From: Dongshaea marina
Lineage (GTDB): Bacteria; Pseudomonadota; Gammaproteobacteria; Enterobacterales; Aeromonadaceae
Direction of reading: 5' to 3'
DNA: 64,000 bases
Assembly (NCBI RefSeq): GCF_003072645.1
Contig: NZ_CP028897.1
Span: 4,627,501-4,691,500, forward strand
In this document: positions 46,339 to 56,293 of the stretch, piece after piece
Position numbering within the stretch: the stretch's first letter is position 1
Layout of the letters: every line of letters starts with the position of its first letter
Translations under genes and position numbers: made by a program
The notes under the pieces: model-generated
Seen by the model: only the letters and a program-made list of their open reading frames with translations
What the model was told of the DNA's origin: nothing
Databases searched by the model: none

Positions 46339-47367
46339 ATGAAAGCATTATCAAAACTCGAGTCCGCTAAAGGGATCTGGATGACAGATGTCCCCGAACC
46401 AGAGTTGGGCCACAACGATCTACTGATTAAAATAAACAAGACCGCCATCTGTGGTACCGATGTTCATATCTACAACTGGGATGAGTGGTCTCAACGCACC
46501 ATTCCGGTTCCCATGGTGGTTGGCCATGAGTACGCCGGGGAAGTCGTCGCCATCGGCCAGGAAGTCAGGGGCTTCAAAATTGGAGACAGAGTCTCGGGAG
46601 AAGGCCATATAACCTGTGGCCACTGCCGTAACTGTCGCGCTGGCCGAACCCACCTGTGTCGCAATACCATAGGCGTCGGGGTTAATCGCCCCGGCTGTTT
46701 CGCTGAATACCTGGTGATCCCCGCCTTCAACGCCTTCAAGCTGCCCGATGAGATCTCAGATGATCTGGCCGCTATTTTTGATCCCTTCGGCAATGCCGTG
46801 CACACCGCGCTCTCTTTTGATCTGGTCGGAGAAGATGTGCTGATCACGGGTGCCGGTCCCATAGGTATCATGGCCGCAGCCGTTGCCAAGCATGTCGGGG
46901 CTCGCCATGTGGTGATCACCGACATGAATGAGTATCGGCTGGATCTGGCGCGCAAGATGGGAGTCACCCGGGCGGTCAACGTCACCAAGGAAGATCTCAA
47001 GGGTGTGATGAAAGAGCTCGGGATGACAGAAGGCTTTGATGTGGGCCTGGAGATGTCCGGCGCCCCGGCTGCATTTCGCAGCATGCTCGATACCATGACC
47101 CATGGCGGCAAGATAGCCATGCTGGGTATCCCTCCCTCGGATATGCATATCGACTGGGACAAGGTGATCTTCAAGGGCCTGTTCATCAAGGGAATCTATG
47201 GCCGTGAGATGTTCGAAACCTGGTATAAGATGGCAGCCCTGATCCAGTCAGGACTGGATATCTCCCCCATCATCACCCACCACTATGATATAGACGACTT
47301 CCAGAAGGGCTTTGATGCTATGTGCTCGGGCCAGTCCGGAAAAGTGGTTCTCGACTGGACGAAATAA
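46339..47367 (+). CDS. tdh: L-threonine 3-dehydrogenase
   Basis: A 342-residue zinc-dependent dehydrogenase that oxidises threonine to 2-amino-3-oxobutyrate with NAD+. Catalytic zinc ligands Cys38 (AICGTDVH) and His63-Glu64 (GHEYAG). Structural zinc cysteines in [18 protein letters not shown] fold [11 protein letters not shown]. It works with kbl just upstream. AGGAAGA precedes the ATG. Because a strong terminator precedes it, tdh depends on read-through or on its own promoter within kbl. Confidence 0.95.
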   Translation: MKALSKLESAKGIWMTDVPEPELGHNDLLIKINKTAICGTDVHIYNWDEWSQRTIPVPMVVGHEYAGEVVAIGQEVRGFKIGDRVSGEGHITCGHCRNCRAGRTHLCRNTIGVGVNRPGCFAEYLVIPAFNAFKLPDEISDDLAAIFDPFGNAVHTALSFDLVGEDVLITGAGPIGIMAAAVAKHVGARHVVITDMNEYRLDLARKMGVTRAVNVTKEDLKGVMKELGMTEGFDVGLEMSGAPAAFRSMLDTMTHGGKIAMLGIPPSDMHIDWDKVIFKGLFIKGIYGREMFETWYKMAALIQSGLDISPIITHHYDIDDFQKGFDAMCSGQSGKVVLDWTK

Positions 47368-47640
47368 TGAGCTACTCTCCCCCGGTCAATCCAGGGGAGT
47401 TTCTCTGATAAGCCTTCAAGCGGCTTTTGGTATATCCTACCGGATGGCTGATTTGCAGCTACGCTGCATGATTGCCGGGGTGCCGGCAGCACATCACTTT
47501 TGTGCCGCCAAAAGTAATCAAAAGCTCCCTTCGCGTGATGAGTCCCTCCATCAAGCTACGGTGCTCGACATCCCTGTCTCGAAAACAAAAACTGCAAGTT
47601 ACTTGCCCGCATCAGTGCTCACTCATGAGGGTTCAACTCC
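47368..47640. other. Intergenic mosaic sequence after tdh
   Basis: No gene. A palindrome-rich stretch follows tdh (CAAGCGGCTTTTGG, GCAGCTACGCTGC, TGCCGGGGTGCCGGCA). It reads as modular intergenic repeat DNA of the kind scattered in gammaproteobacterial genomes, but I could not name a family. Confidence 0.4.
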
Positions 47641-48030
47641 CCCCTTTGATTCGCACCGATAAATAGACTAAGTATTTGGGGTCGAACGACAGGATGTCGT
47701 GAGATGGCAGCCGGGATAGGGGTGAAAGTAACAAAACGAGAGGCAGGATGCCGAACTGGGAAGGCATATTATGGATGGTATGCATCCCGTTTGTCTGATA
47801 CCCCAAATAAGAAGCTATTTTGAGGGTAAACGCGAATCGAGGGGCACCCCCGGGGTTGTTAGGGGGACTGGTGAACATCCCCACCATACAGGGATGTATC
47901 AATGCCGTGGAAGGCAGGATGCCTGAAAACGGCCTGACCCGAAGTCCGCGGCCGGACGATTGTGCCGATGGTACAAAACAACCGCATGCAGGGCGAAAAA
48001 ACTAAGTATTCGCCCCTCATTTTCTCCTTT
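47641..48030 (+). ncRNA. Candidate CsrA-binding (CsrB-like) RNA or GGA-hairpin repeat
   Basis: Several mini-hairpins expose GGA in the loop: ACGACA-GGA-TGTCGT (47686-47700), GGCA-GGA-TGCC (47742-47752), ATACA-GGGA-TGTAT (47886-47899), AGGCA-GGA-TGCCT (47912-47924), and a larger one at 47764-47783. These match the CsrA consensus ACARGGAUGU. TTGATT, 17 bp, TAAGTA (47647-47675) resembles a promoter. GGGCGAA...TTCGCCC (47991-48015) followed by T-rich sequence resembles a terminator. TATTTGGGGT/ACCCCAAATA pair across 47673-47812. The implied RNA of about 350 nt is CsrB-sized. CsrB-like RNA is the inference; a dispersed intergenic repeat is the main alternative. Confidence 0.45.
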
Positions 48031-48372
48031 CGGGACAACCCCATGAAAAAATTTCAGATTAATAGTTGACAGCTCAGTCGATTTTACATACAAATACTAA
48101 TACTGAATTTATGAATAATTAGTTACTTAGCTTCTGGCTAGCTTTATAAGGATATCGCTCCAGTGATCCAGAAAAACCAACATAAACATATCCTCTTCCG
48201 ACGACGCTTCCACTGATCCTCTCAGGAGCAGCGCTTGCTCCGCCCCATTAACACTAGTTCCACAATCGATACGAGACAGATTTTTGAGAAGGGCTTTATT
48301 GCCCCGGGCCGCAAGAGTATGCCTCCGGCAGCCAGACAAGGCCTCACAAAGATACTGTCCTCCATCGATACA

Positions 48373-48390
48373 ACTGAATACATATTCAAA
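48373..48390. promoter_or_regulatory. ARG box (ArgR operator) upstream of argG
   Basis: TGAATACATATTCA at 48375-48388 is a perfect palindrome apart from its centre and matches the ArgR consensus TGAAT-N4-ATTCA. It lies about 56 bp before argG. ArgR with arginine would repress argG and argH. A weaker half-site TACTGAATTTATGAAT lies near 48101-48116. Confidence 0.75.
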
Positions 48391-48445
48391 TTAACTTGTC
48401 TTGTATCCATGATACCCGACACTTACTGCTCCAGGGAGAGATGGA

Positions 48446-49719
48446 ATGAAAAAGGTCAATAAGGTTGTGCTCGCTTACTCAGGTGGATTAGATACCTCAG
48501 CAGTTGTCCCCTGGCTCAAGGAGAGCTATCAGTGCGAGGTCATCGCTTTTGTCGCCGACATCGGCCAGGGAGCCGATGAGCTTGAGGGTATCGAGGAAAA
48601 AGCTTACGCTTCCGGGGCCGCGGCCTGCTACGTTGTCGACCTCAAAGATGAGCTTATCAGCGATTATATCTACCCGACCCTGAAAACCGGCGCCATCTAT
48701 GAGGGCAAATACCTGCTCGGAACCGCCATGGCCCGTCCGATCATCGCCAAGGCCCAGGTCGAGTTAGCAAAGCAGCTGGGAGCCGATGCCCTGTGCCACG
48801 GCTGCACCGGCAAGGGCAACGATCAGGTGCGCTTTGAAAGCTGTTATGCAGCCCTTGCCCCCGAGCTCACCGTCATCGCCCCCTGGCGTGAGTGGGAGCT
48901 CAAGAGCCGTGAAGATCTACTCTCTTATCTTGCCAAGCGTAATATTCCAACTTCGGCTTCGGTCACCAAGATCTACTCCCGGGATGCCAACGCCTGGCAC
49001 ATCTCAACCGAAGGCGGTGTTTTAGAAGATCCCTGGAACGCCCCCACCCCCGAGTGCTGGGTCTGGACCAATTCGCCTGAGCAGGCACCGGAAAAACCCG
49101 AGCAGCTGAGTCTCACCATAGAATCCGGAGAGATAGTTGCCGTCAATGATATTGAGATGACGCCGGCCCAGGCCCTTGGTTATCTCAATATCAAGGGCAG
49201 CGAGCATGGCATAGGACGTGTCGATATCGTGGAAAACCGCATCGTTGGGATCAAGTCCCGCGGCTGCTACGAGACCCCGGGGGAACCATAATGATGGAGT
49301 CTCTAAGGGCCATTGAGCAGCTGGTTCTGGATAAAGACTCCTACGACTTTCGTCAGCAGCTTGGGCAAAAGTTCGCCAACCTTCTGTACGAGGGACGCTG
49401 GTTTACCCCCCTGTGCCAGTCGGTGCTGGTCGCCGCCGAAAGCCTCGCTGATCTGCTTTCGGGCAAGGTGATCGTCAGCCTATACAAGGGCAATGTCAGT
49501 GTCTTGCAAAAGCAGTCGCAGAACTCTCTTTACAGTGAGGAGTTTGCCACCTTTGGTGAAGATGGTGTCTATGACCAGAGCCATGCCGAGGGCTTTATCC
49601 GCCTCTATTCCCTGAGTGAGCGGATCCGCAGTCTCAATAGCCAGCAGCAATCCAATGTAGAGAATATCAGTGAGTTAAAGCCTAACAACAAACCACCCTT
49701 GATGAAGGAGGTCGTATGA
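48446..49719 (+). CDS. argG: Argininosuccinate synthase, reading frame interrupted
   Basis: Joins citrulline and aspartate with ATP, the penultimate step of arginine synthesis. The ATG at 48446 follows GGGAGAG. Motifs: ATP-binding [25 protein letters not shown]. The first frame ends after [11 protein letters not shown] at 49291. The rest ([20 protein letters not shown] on) continues in another frame to 49719. One extra G in the G5 run at 49279-49283 restores the standard [10 protein letters not shown], giving ~424 residues. Read uncorrected, two frames of 281 and 142 residues would be called. argH overlaps the end by 4 bp, so the operon looks intact and the break is probably a sequence error. 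Confidence 0.9.
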
Positions 49720-51101
49720 GCCTTTGGGGCGGACGCTTTGCCGGGGGACAACACGATGCATTTAAGGCATTTAACGACTCCCTGAATATCGATTTTCAAC
49801 TCGCCGAACAGGATATCCTGGGATCCATCGCCTGGGCCGGGGCCTTGCAGCAGGCCGGGGTATTGAGCCAGGAGGAGACCCAGATGCTGCAGCAGGCACT
49901 CAGGGATCTGCTGCAACTCGTGATGGCTGAGCCTGAGCTCATCCTGCAATCGGATGCCGAAGATATCCATGGCTGGGTTGAGCAGCAGTTGATTGCCAGA
50001 CTCGGTCACCTGGGGAAGAAACTTCACACCGGACGCTCGCGTAACGATCAGGTGGCAACCGATCTGAGATTGTGGTGCCGCCAGCAAGGCGAGGCACTCC
50101 AACAGTCCCTGCTTGAGTGCCGTCAGCAGCTCCTGCAGCTGGCGAAGGAGCACCAGCAAACGGTGTTCCCCGGCTATACCCATTTGCAGCTTGCCCAGCC
50201 CATCACCTTTGGTCACTGGTGCCTGGCTTACCAGGAGATGTTGGAGCGTGATCAACAGCGCCTGGCTGATGCCTGCGAGCGCCTCAACTACTCCCCTCTG
50301 GGAAGTGGCGCCCTTGCGGGGACCGGCTACCCCATCGATAGGGAACAGCTGGCACAAAACCTCGGGTTTCACGGGGCGATGCGCAACAGCCTGGATGGAG
50401 TAGCCTCCCGGGATCACCTGCTGGAGCTGCTGTCTGATGCCAGCATTTCAATGCTGCACCTGTCACGCCTCGCCGAAGATCTGATCTTCTTCAACTCTGC
50501 CGAGGCAGGATTCATCGCGCTCAGTGATGCCGTGACCACAGGCTCCTCCCTGATGCCACAAAAGAAAAATCCGGATCTGCTGGAGCTTGTCCGTGGCAAG
50601 TGTGGCCGGGTCTATGGCTCAATGAGCTCTTTGATGATGACCATCAAGGCGCAACCTCTGGCCTATAACAAGGATCTTCAGGAGGATAAAGAGGGACTGT
50701 TTGACGCCCTACACACCTGGCAAAGCTGCCTGAAGATGACCAGTCTTTGCCTCAGGGAGCTTAAGGTCAACGGGGATAAGGCCTATGCCGCCGCCTTAAG
50801 TGGCTATGCGAATGCCACCGAGATGGCTGATTACTTGGTCGACAAGGGAGTTACATTTCGTGAAGCCCACCACCTGACGGGAGTGATCGTCCAAAGTGCA
50901 CTGGAGCAACAAATTCCTCTGGAGCAGCTCTCACTCGATGTGCTTCAGGCATACTCATCCCTGTTTGAAGAGGATATATACCAGGCTTTAACACCCGAGG
51001 CAGCCCTGGCAAAACGCTGTGCGTTGGGCGGTGTTGCACCACAGCAGGTGGCCCATGCCATTGAGCAGGTCGAGTTGCGGCTCGCAAACGCTCTCTCCTG
51101 A
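49716..51101 (+). CDS. argH: Argininosuccinate lyase
   Basis: A 461-residue fumarase-superfamily lyase that splits argininosuccinate into arginine and fumarate. [11 protein letters not shown] at the start, [17 protein letters not shown], and the signature [12 protein letters not shown] are all intact. It starts inside the argG stop (ATGA). The bidirectional terminator at 51181-51218 ends the operon. No N-acetylglutamate synthase fusion is attached, unlike some Vibrio ArgH proteins. Confidence 0.95.
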   Translation: MSLWGGRFAGGQHDAFKAFNDSLNIDFQLAEQDILGSIAWAGALQQAGVLSQEETQMLQQALRDLLQLVMAEPELILQSDAEDIHGWVEQQLIARLGHLGKKLHTGRSRNDQVATDLRLWCRQQGEALQQSLLECRQQLLQLAKEHQQTVFPGYTHLQLAQPITFGHWCLAYQEMLERDQQRLADACERLNYSPLGSGALAGTGYPIDREQLAQNLGFHGAMRNSLDGVASRDHLLELLSDASISMLHLSRLAEDLIFFNSAEAGFIALSDAVTTGSSLMPQKKNPDLLELVRGKCGRVYGSMSSLMMTIKAQPLAYNKDLQEDKEGLFDALHTWQSCLKMTSLCLRELKVNGDKAYAAALSGYANATEMADYLVDKGVTFREAHHLTGVIVQSALEQQIPLEQLSLDVLQAYSSLFEEDIYQALTPEAALAKRCALGGVAPQQVAHAIEQVELRLANALS

Positions 51102-51180
51102 GGAGCTTTCGAGCTCTCTCCACCCATAGGGGCAGCCGCAGTTAAAACTCGCCTCTGGAGCCCCTGGGGCAAGCCCCAAT

Positions 51181-51218
51181 AAAAAAAACAGCCACCTCAT
51201 GAGAGGTGGCTGTTTTTG
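51181..51218. terminator. Bidirectional terminator between argH and tsaC
   Basis: AACAGCCACCTC, ATGA loop, GAGGTGGCTGTT: a 12-bp perfect stem with an A-run on the left and a T-run on the right, so it can stop transcripts from both converging operons. Confidence 0.9.
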
Positions 51219-51242
51219 TCTTTCAGGCCAGCTTAGGGTAAA

Positions 51243-51800
51243 TCAGCGAAGCTGCTTACCGGTTCTGGCATCAAAGATCCGGGATGAGCCAACACTGGAG
51301 AGGATCTTTCCAGGCAGAATATAGCCCAGCATCTCGCTGAGCTCCTGCTCCACCTCTTCAGTGGTTCTGGCAGACGGATGTCCGGAGAGGTTTGCACTGG
51401 TTGAAACAAGGGGCTTACCAAAGGCCTGACACAGAGCTTGCACCTGTGAGTGAGCCGTCACCCGAACGGCAATCGAGTCAAACTGCCCGGTGAGCCAGTC
51501 GGGGGTCGAAGGCTGCGCCGGGATCACCCAGGTCACGTGACCGGGCCAGCTTTGCTCAATGCGCTTGAGCATTTCGGGGGTAAGCTTAGAGAAATCTGCG
51601 TAGGGTTTGAGCTGCTCCAGGCTCGAGGCGATCAGGATCAGCCCCTTACTCTGGGGACGTTGCTTGATCTCCAGCACTCGCTGCACCGCAGCCTGGTTAT
51701 CGGGATCACAGCCCAGTCCAAACACTCCCTCGGTGGCATAGGCAATCACACCACCTTCGCAAAGAACCTCTGTCGCTTTTTCAATCAGTGCTGTACTCAT
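51243..51800 (-). CDS. tsaC: Threonylcarbamoyl-AMP synthase TsaC (YrdC)
   Basis: A 185-residue YrdC-domain enzyme that makes threonylcarbamoyl-AMP from threonine, bicarbonate and ATP for the t6A base of ANN-decoding tRNAs. GGVIAYATEGVFGLGCDP and KQRPQSKGLILIASS carry the ATP and bicarbonate pocket; STSANLSGHPS is also conserved. Its ATG shares a base with the purE stop (TAATG), so the two are coupled. aroE, the usual next gene, is absent; convergent argH follows instead. Confidence 0.93.
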   Translation of the reverse strand: MSTALIEKATEVLCEGGVIAYATEGVFGLGCDPDNQAAVQRVLEIKQRPQSKGLILIASSLEQLKPYADFSKLTPEMLKRIEQSWPGHVTWVIPAQPSTPDWLTGQFDSIAVRVTAHSQVQALCQAFGKPLVSTSANLSGHPSARTTEEVEQELSEMLGYILPGKILSSVGSSRIFDARTGKQLR

Positions 51801-52309
51801 TACGCCTCTGCTAATTTTTCCTGAAGCGCCACATCCTTGGCCATCACCAACTCAGCACTCTGACGACGCTCCTCAGCGACCCGGGCACGAAGCTCAGGAT
51901 CAGCGATCGACAGCATCTGTGCTGCTAAATAACCTGCATTCTTAGCACCCGCGCTACCGATGGCAACGGTTGCTACCGGAACGCCACCAGGCATCTGTAC
52001 GGTAGACAAGAGTGCATCCATTCCCTTGAGTGGGCCACCATCGATCGGCACGCCGATCACCGGACGAGTGGTGATCCCAGCAACAGCACCCGCTAGGTGT
52101 GCGGCCAGACCCGCGGCACAGATAAACAGCTGGCAGCCACGCTCTTCGGCGGTGCGCACATATTCGTGAGTCGCTGCCGGGGTACGGTGTGCAGAAGTTA
52201 CCTTAACCTCATAGGAGATGGAGAAATTCTTGAGAATTTCGACCGTTGACTGCATGACGGGGAAATCAGAGTCAGAGCCCATTAAAATTGCAACAAAAGG
52301 AGTATTCAT
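51800..52309 (-). CDS. purE: N5-carboxyaminoimidazole ribonucleotide mutase PurE
   Basis: A 169-residue class I PurE in purine synthesis; it moves the carboxyl group of N5-CAIR to give CAIR. The N-terminus [20 protein letters not shown] has the phosphate-binding GSDSD; SAHRTP and [13 protein letters not shown] complete the site. The ATG at 52309 was chosen over a TTG seven codons upstream. purK, the usual partner that makes N5-CAIR, is not beside it here. It lies inside the yrdD-tsaC neighbourhood. Confidence 0.94.
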   Translation of the reverse strand: MNTPFVAILMGSDSDFPVMQSTVEILKNFSISYEVKVTSAHRTPAATHEYVRTAEERGCQLFICAAGLAAHLAGAVAGITTRPVIGVPIDGGPLKGMDALLSTVQMPGGVPVATVAIGSAGAKNAGYLAAQMLSIADPELRARVAEERRQSAELVMAKDVALQEKLAEA

Positions 52310-52379
52310 ATTGGGGGGTATCCTTGTCAATCAACATGGAGCGCCGATTATACAAAGAGTCGCCGATGAAATGTAGTCG

Positions 52380-52939
52380 TTAATTGTAGGGTTTTTTAAA
52401 ACCGCAGCCTTTTTGTGGGCAGATCAGGCGGATACCGTCCGCATATTTTTTTTCAACCAGGATAGACCAGCCGCATTTGGGACAGTTCTCGGCGACCGGG
52501 GATTGGCAACGGAATACTTACAGGCGGGATATCGGCTACAGGCATAAAACAGCTTGCCATGACGACTATGGCGCTTTAACAGGTGCCCTTCGCCACAAAC
52601 AGGGCAATCGACCTCTGAGTCATCGAGCTCCTCGTGGGGCTCTGTATGGTGACATTGGGGATAGTTGCTACAACCAATGAATATTCCATAGCGCCCCTTC
52701 TTGAGGGCCAGGGCGTGACCACACTCCGGGCATTGGGTCCCTTCGAGGACACGCTCTATTGAATCATTGGAGCCCGCCACCGGTCTTGAATAATCACACT
52801 CAGGGTAAGCGCTACAGCCAAGAAACAGGCCTTTTTGCCCCTGGCGCAGCTTGAGAGGTGCGCCACAGTCGGGACAGTGCTCTGCATCATCCAGAGCATG
52901 CTGGCTGGCTGAAAATAGTTTGTCATCGATCTTGGCCAT
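52380..52939 (-). CDS. yrdD: Topoisomerase-type zinc-finger protein YrdD, reading frame interrupted
   Basis: A zinc-ribbon protein made of repeats like the C-terminal domain of DNA topoisomerase I. CPDCGAPLKLRQG...CSAYPECDYS, CPECGHALALKKG...CSNYPQC and CPVCGEGHLLKRH...CSRYPACKYS are each followed by the next unit. The frame open to 52424 ends in a garbled tail; one more base in the G4 run 52498-52501 gives NCPKCGWSILVEKKYADG, ending KKPYN at 52380. That restores a fourth finger and the usual ending. The fix makes sense of the family, so an error in the sequence is likely. Confidence 0.83.
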
Positions 52940-52969
52940 TCCCTCATCCCGAAACTCTAACTCATAGGG

Positions 52970-53443
52970 TTAGTGTATCTGGATCTGTGCCGGATCAAAA
53001 ATGATCTGCTCCATCTGCTGATAGGCGGACTCGCTTCCTGGCACATTGAACAAGACCATAAGTATGACCCATTTGAGATCTTCCAGATCGATCGCTGCTG
53101 AGTCGAGCTCCATCACCCGCTCAATGACAATTTCGCGAGTCTGTGCTGTCAGGATCTGGATCTGCTCCAGGAACAGGATAAACCCACGGCACTCCTCGTT
53201 GAGCTTTTGCTGCTCACTGCGTAGATAGATGCGAAATGAACCGGGAGTCGAGCTTGCAAGATAAGGGTGGTTCTTCTCATCCTGCAGTACCGACAAGCGC
53301 TCAATCCAGTTCAGGGCCTTTTGGATCGCATCACGCTGGAACCCTGCCCGGGATAGCTCCTCGGTGAGTTCTTTCTGGTCCACCATGGTTTCTACATCAT
53401 TGTGGACATATGTCTCAAACAGATACATTAAAATATCAAACAC
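52970..53443 (-). CDS. smg: Smg family protein (DUF494)
   Basis: A 157-residue protein starting [16 protein letters not shown], the standard Smg opening. Helical, cytoplasmic; exact role unknown. The dprA-smg-yrdD order is conserved in gammaproteobacteria. It begins 2 bp after the dprA stop. Confidence 0.9.
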   Translation of the reverse strand: MFDILMYLFETYVHNDVETMVDQKELTEELSRAGFQRDAIQKALNWIERLSVLQDEKNHPYLASSTPGSFRIYLRSEQQKLNEECRGFILFLEQIQILTAQTREIVIERVMELDSAAIDLEDLKWVILMVLFNVPGSESAYQQMEQIIFDPAQIQIH

Positions 53444-53445
53444 GG

Positions 53446-54570
53446 TCAGCGTCTCCTGATCCTAACGTAGCCACCAGCCACAGCTTCTACCCATCCCTCC
53501 AGTTCCAACTCTGTCAGCCGGGCGATAATCTCACCCACTGATTGCAGGCTTCGTTCTGCAATCTCATCAAGACTGGTGACTTCATAATCGACCAGCTCAA
53601 GGAGAGAGTCAGTTGGCAGCGAGTCCTGTTTGCCACTGCTCGTCTGCTCAAAGGAGCGGTAATGTAACACAGCAAAGGCTTCTAATGCTCCGATTTCTTC
53701 CACAATATCGGCCACATTGCGAACTAACTTAGCGTTATTTTGGATCAGTTGATTACTACCGTCTGCCTGAGGGTTGAGCAGGGAGCCGGGAATCGCGAAC
53801 AGTTCACGCCCCTGCTCCAGGGTATAACGGGCCGTGATGAGGGATCCACTTTTCAAAGACGCCTCCACTACCAGGGTCCCCAGGCTCAGTCCGCTGATGA
53901 TGCGGTTGCGCCTCGGAAAATGCTCCGGTCGAACCCCAACCGAGGGCCAGTGCTCACTCACCAGTGCGCCTCCCCGTTCACCTATTTCCCGGGCCAGCAT
54001 CCGGTTGCGCTTAGGGTAGAGCTGATTCAGTCCACTCCCTAACACCGCGATACCAGGATATCCAGCCCCCACCACAGCCCGATGGGCGCAGCTATCGATT
54101 CCCAGAGCCAGACCACTGGTCACCAGGTAACCCAGCTCGCTGAGCCCCAGGGCAAAATGCCCGGCCATTTTTTCCCCATAGGGGGTAGGCCGGCGGGTGC
54201 CGACGATAGCCAGCTGTGGCTGCTGAAGAATTTTGGGGTCTCCTCTGACAAACAGCACAGGTGGTGCGCCGTGGGACTCTCTGAGTAGCTCGGGGTAACC
54301 TGGAGTGTCCGGTGTCAATATACTGTGTGCATCGCTTGCATCTAACCAGCGCCTGGCCTCATCGAGCATGCCTTGCATCCCGGGGGATTGCATCCAGCGC
54401 CGCTGCTCCGAATTCAGACCCAGCTTATCCCAAAGATGGGAGTCAAGAGAGGTTATCTCTGATGAGTTAAGACTGTTCCTCAGGGCACAAGCCCGAACAG
54501 GACCAACCCCGGGTGCAGTGGCCAGCATCAGCCAGAACTGCACCCGGGGCTCGAATAGCGCAGGTTTCAT
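53446..54570 (-). CDS. dprA: DNA processing protein DprA (Smf)
   Basis: A 374-residue recombination mediator that loads RecA on incoming single-stranded DNA in natural transformation. N-terminal SAM-like domain; Rossmann core with [52 protein letters not shown]-terminal winged helix (about 305-374). The ATG at 54570 overlaps the end of the LysM gene by 4 bp, with AGGTG before it. Full length. Confidence 0.94.
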   Translation of the reverse strand: MKPALFEPRVQFWLMLATAPGVGPVRACALRNSLNSSEITSLDSHLWDKLGLNSEQRRWMQSPGMQGMLDEARRWLDASDAHSILTPDTPGYPELLRESHGAPPVLFVRGDPKILQQPQLAIVGTRRPTPYGEKMAGHFALGLSELGYLVTSGLALGIDSCAHRAVVGAGYPGIAVLGSGLNQLYPKRNRMLAREIGERGGALVSEHWPSVGVRPEHFPRRNRIISGLSLGTLVVEASLKSGSLITARYTLEQGRELFAIPGSLLNPQADGSNQLIQNNAKLVRNVADIVEEIGALEAFAVLHYRSFEQTSSGKQDSLPTDSLLELVDYEVTSLDEIAERSLQSVGEIIARLTELELEGWVEAVAGGYVRIRRR

Positions 54571-55664
54571 TGCACCTCAATCGAGTGGACCAGGTACTCC
54601 TTGCGGATAGGATCAATACTATCGAGAACCAGAGCAATACTCATCTTGTCGTAGACGCGAAACACCATCACCCGTCCAACCTGCTCCGAGGGAAGGGTTT
54701 CGGTATCGGTCGCAAACAGGTTACTAAAGCTTCCGGCCAGCGAGCTGTAATTGGCTTCAGGCTTACTTCTTCCGGTGACCGCGACCTCGATTCCGGGGCG
54801 CTCAATCATATACACATCGCCGGGCTTGAGCTTGTCTCTCATCCCCTTGTTGAGCACCAGCACTCCAAGCTTACCAACCTGGGTTTGCTGGTTGGCAATG
54901 TCCACCACATAGGCCCCCTTGACAGGATCTCCGGCCATCGGGGTAAAGTAAGCGCTCTGAGAATCCTGCTCCGGAAGCAACATCAACTTATCACCCTGCA
55001 TCACAGCCCTGTGCTGCTTACGGATGATCCCTGAGGTCAGCTGATTATCATGGACCTTACCAGCCTGATAAATACCGACAAATATCGCCTGCTGCCCCAG
55101 AGACTCTCCGGTCTCGACATCCTCGTAGACCTTACCTGGCCGATAGATACCATACAGAGCGTCTTCCTGGAGGACACCTCGAACAAACACCTCCTCACCG
55201 GTCTGCATCCCCAGGTGGGTTTCATTGTTGCCCAGAACAAAAGGCAAGCTGTTGATATCATCACCATTAAAGATATGATCCAACCGCAGGAAGGGACCTA
55301 TCTCCGACAGAGGCAGGGTTGGAATCGGCTGCACCTTCTCCTCTACCCGGACCTTTGGAGAGAGTCGAACCACCCGCTTTTTGACCAGCCGAGGTTCACC
55401 ATTAATCCAGATGAGACTCAAAACATCCCCTGGATAGATCAAATGAGGATTACTCACCTGACGGTTAACCTGCCATAGCCTGGGCCATAGCCAGGGTGTT
55501 TTGAGAAACTTTTTAGAGATATCCCACAGGGTATCACCCTTCTTTACTGTATAGGTTTTCGGGTGATCCTGCTTGAGCTGCATCGCCTCTTTGGCGAACA
55601 CCCCACCACAGGCCAGGGCAAGAGCCAAAGTTAACACTATCCAGAGTCGTCCCACCATAACCAT
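54567..55664 (-). CDS. LysM-domain envelope protein
   Basis: A 365-residue exported protein. The signal peptide ends GVFA/KEAMQ. A single LysM domain follows (about 37-85: TYTVKKGDTLWDISKKFLK, with NPHLIYPGDVLSL), which binds peptidoglycan glycan strands. The ~280-residue remainder is a conserved domain of unknown role found in this gene next to dprA in gammaproteobacteria. GGACAGGG precedes the ATG at 55664; an ATG two codons later is also possible. It is divergent from def across about 105 bp. Confidence 0.88.
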   Translation of the reverse strand: MVMVGRLWIVLTLALALACGGVFAKEAMQLKQDHPKTYTVKKGDTLWDISKKFLKTPWLWPRLWQVNRQVSNPHLIYPGDVLSLIWINGEPRLVKKRVVRLSPKVRVEEKVQPIPTLPLSEIGPFLRLDHIFNGDDINSLPFVLGNNETHLGMQTGEEVFVRGVLQEDALYGIYRPGKVYEDVETGESLGQQAIFVGIYQAGKVHDNQLTSGIIRKQHRAVMQGDKLMLLPEQDSQSAYFTPMAGDPVKGAYVVDIANQQTQVGKLGVLVLNKGMRDKLKPGDVYMIERPGIEVAVTGRSKPEANYSSLAGSFSNLFATDTETLPSEQVGRVMVFRVYDKMSIALVLDSIDPIRKEYLVHSIEVQ

Positions 55665-55770
55665 CCCTGTCCTGAGAGCATCTGCTCTCTGTTGCTGTTT
55701 TTTAGCGTCACAAATGTCTAGAATACTGCCAGACTAATAACCAACTTTGTGCCAATCTGAGGGTTTTCGT

Positions 55771-56274
55771 ATGGCCAAACTAGACGTACTTCGATTTCCG
55801 GATGAGCGACTAAGACTCATCCCTAAACCAGTCGAGGACTTTTCTCCCCAACTACAAAAAATTGTAGATGATATGTTCGAAACTATGTATGCCGAGGAGG
55901 GAATCGGTCTGGCGTCTACTCAGGTCAACATCGACCAGCGCATCGTCGTCATCGATCTTTCCGGCGATCACAGTGAGCCTCTGGTCCTTATCAACCCTGA
56001 GATCACGGTCAGCTCCGGCAGTACCGGAATTGAGGAGGGCTGCCTTTCTGTACCCTCAATTCAGGCACTGGTACCCCGTGCAGAAAAAATCACGGTCAAG
56101 GCCTTTGATACCAAGGGCGAGGCGTTTGAACTGGAAGCGGATGAGCTGCTGGCGATCTGTATTCAGCATGAGCTGGATCATCTGAACGGTAAACTATTTA
56201 TCGATTACCTGTCGCCTCTCAAGCGCCAGCGAATTCGTAAGAAGCTTGAGAAACTCCAGAAGCAAGACCAGTAA
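55771..56274 (+). CDS. def: Peptide deformylase
   Basis: A 167-residue metallohydrolase that removes formyl from new proteins. Metal ligands Cys91 (EEGCLSVPS), His133 and His137 with Glu134 (QHELDHLNG); GIGLASTQV is motif 1. Start at ATG 55771 ([11 protein letters not shown]), with GAGGG upstream; an earlier alternative start is rejected. First gene of def-fmt-rsmB-trkA. Confidence 0.96.
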   Translation: MAKLDVLRFPDERLRLIPKPVEDFSPQLQKIVDDMFETMYAEEGIGLASTQVNIDQRIVVIDLSGDHSEPLVLINPEITVSSGSTGIEEGCLSVPSIQALVPRAEKITVKAFDTKGEAFELEADELLAICIQHELDHLNGKLFIDYLSPLKRQRIRKKLEKLQKQDQ

Positions 56275-56293
56275 TTACCACCCAGAGGTTGTT

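Noticed and set aside
47472-48462. Small frames between tdh and argG on both strands
   Set aside because: They overlap each other, lack starts and fall on hairpin-rich DNA; an RNA or repeat element explains the region better.
49291-49719. An independent 142-aa gene between argG and argH
   Set aside because: It continues the conserved C-terminus of ArgG in the frame restored by one G, so it is not a separate gene.
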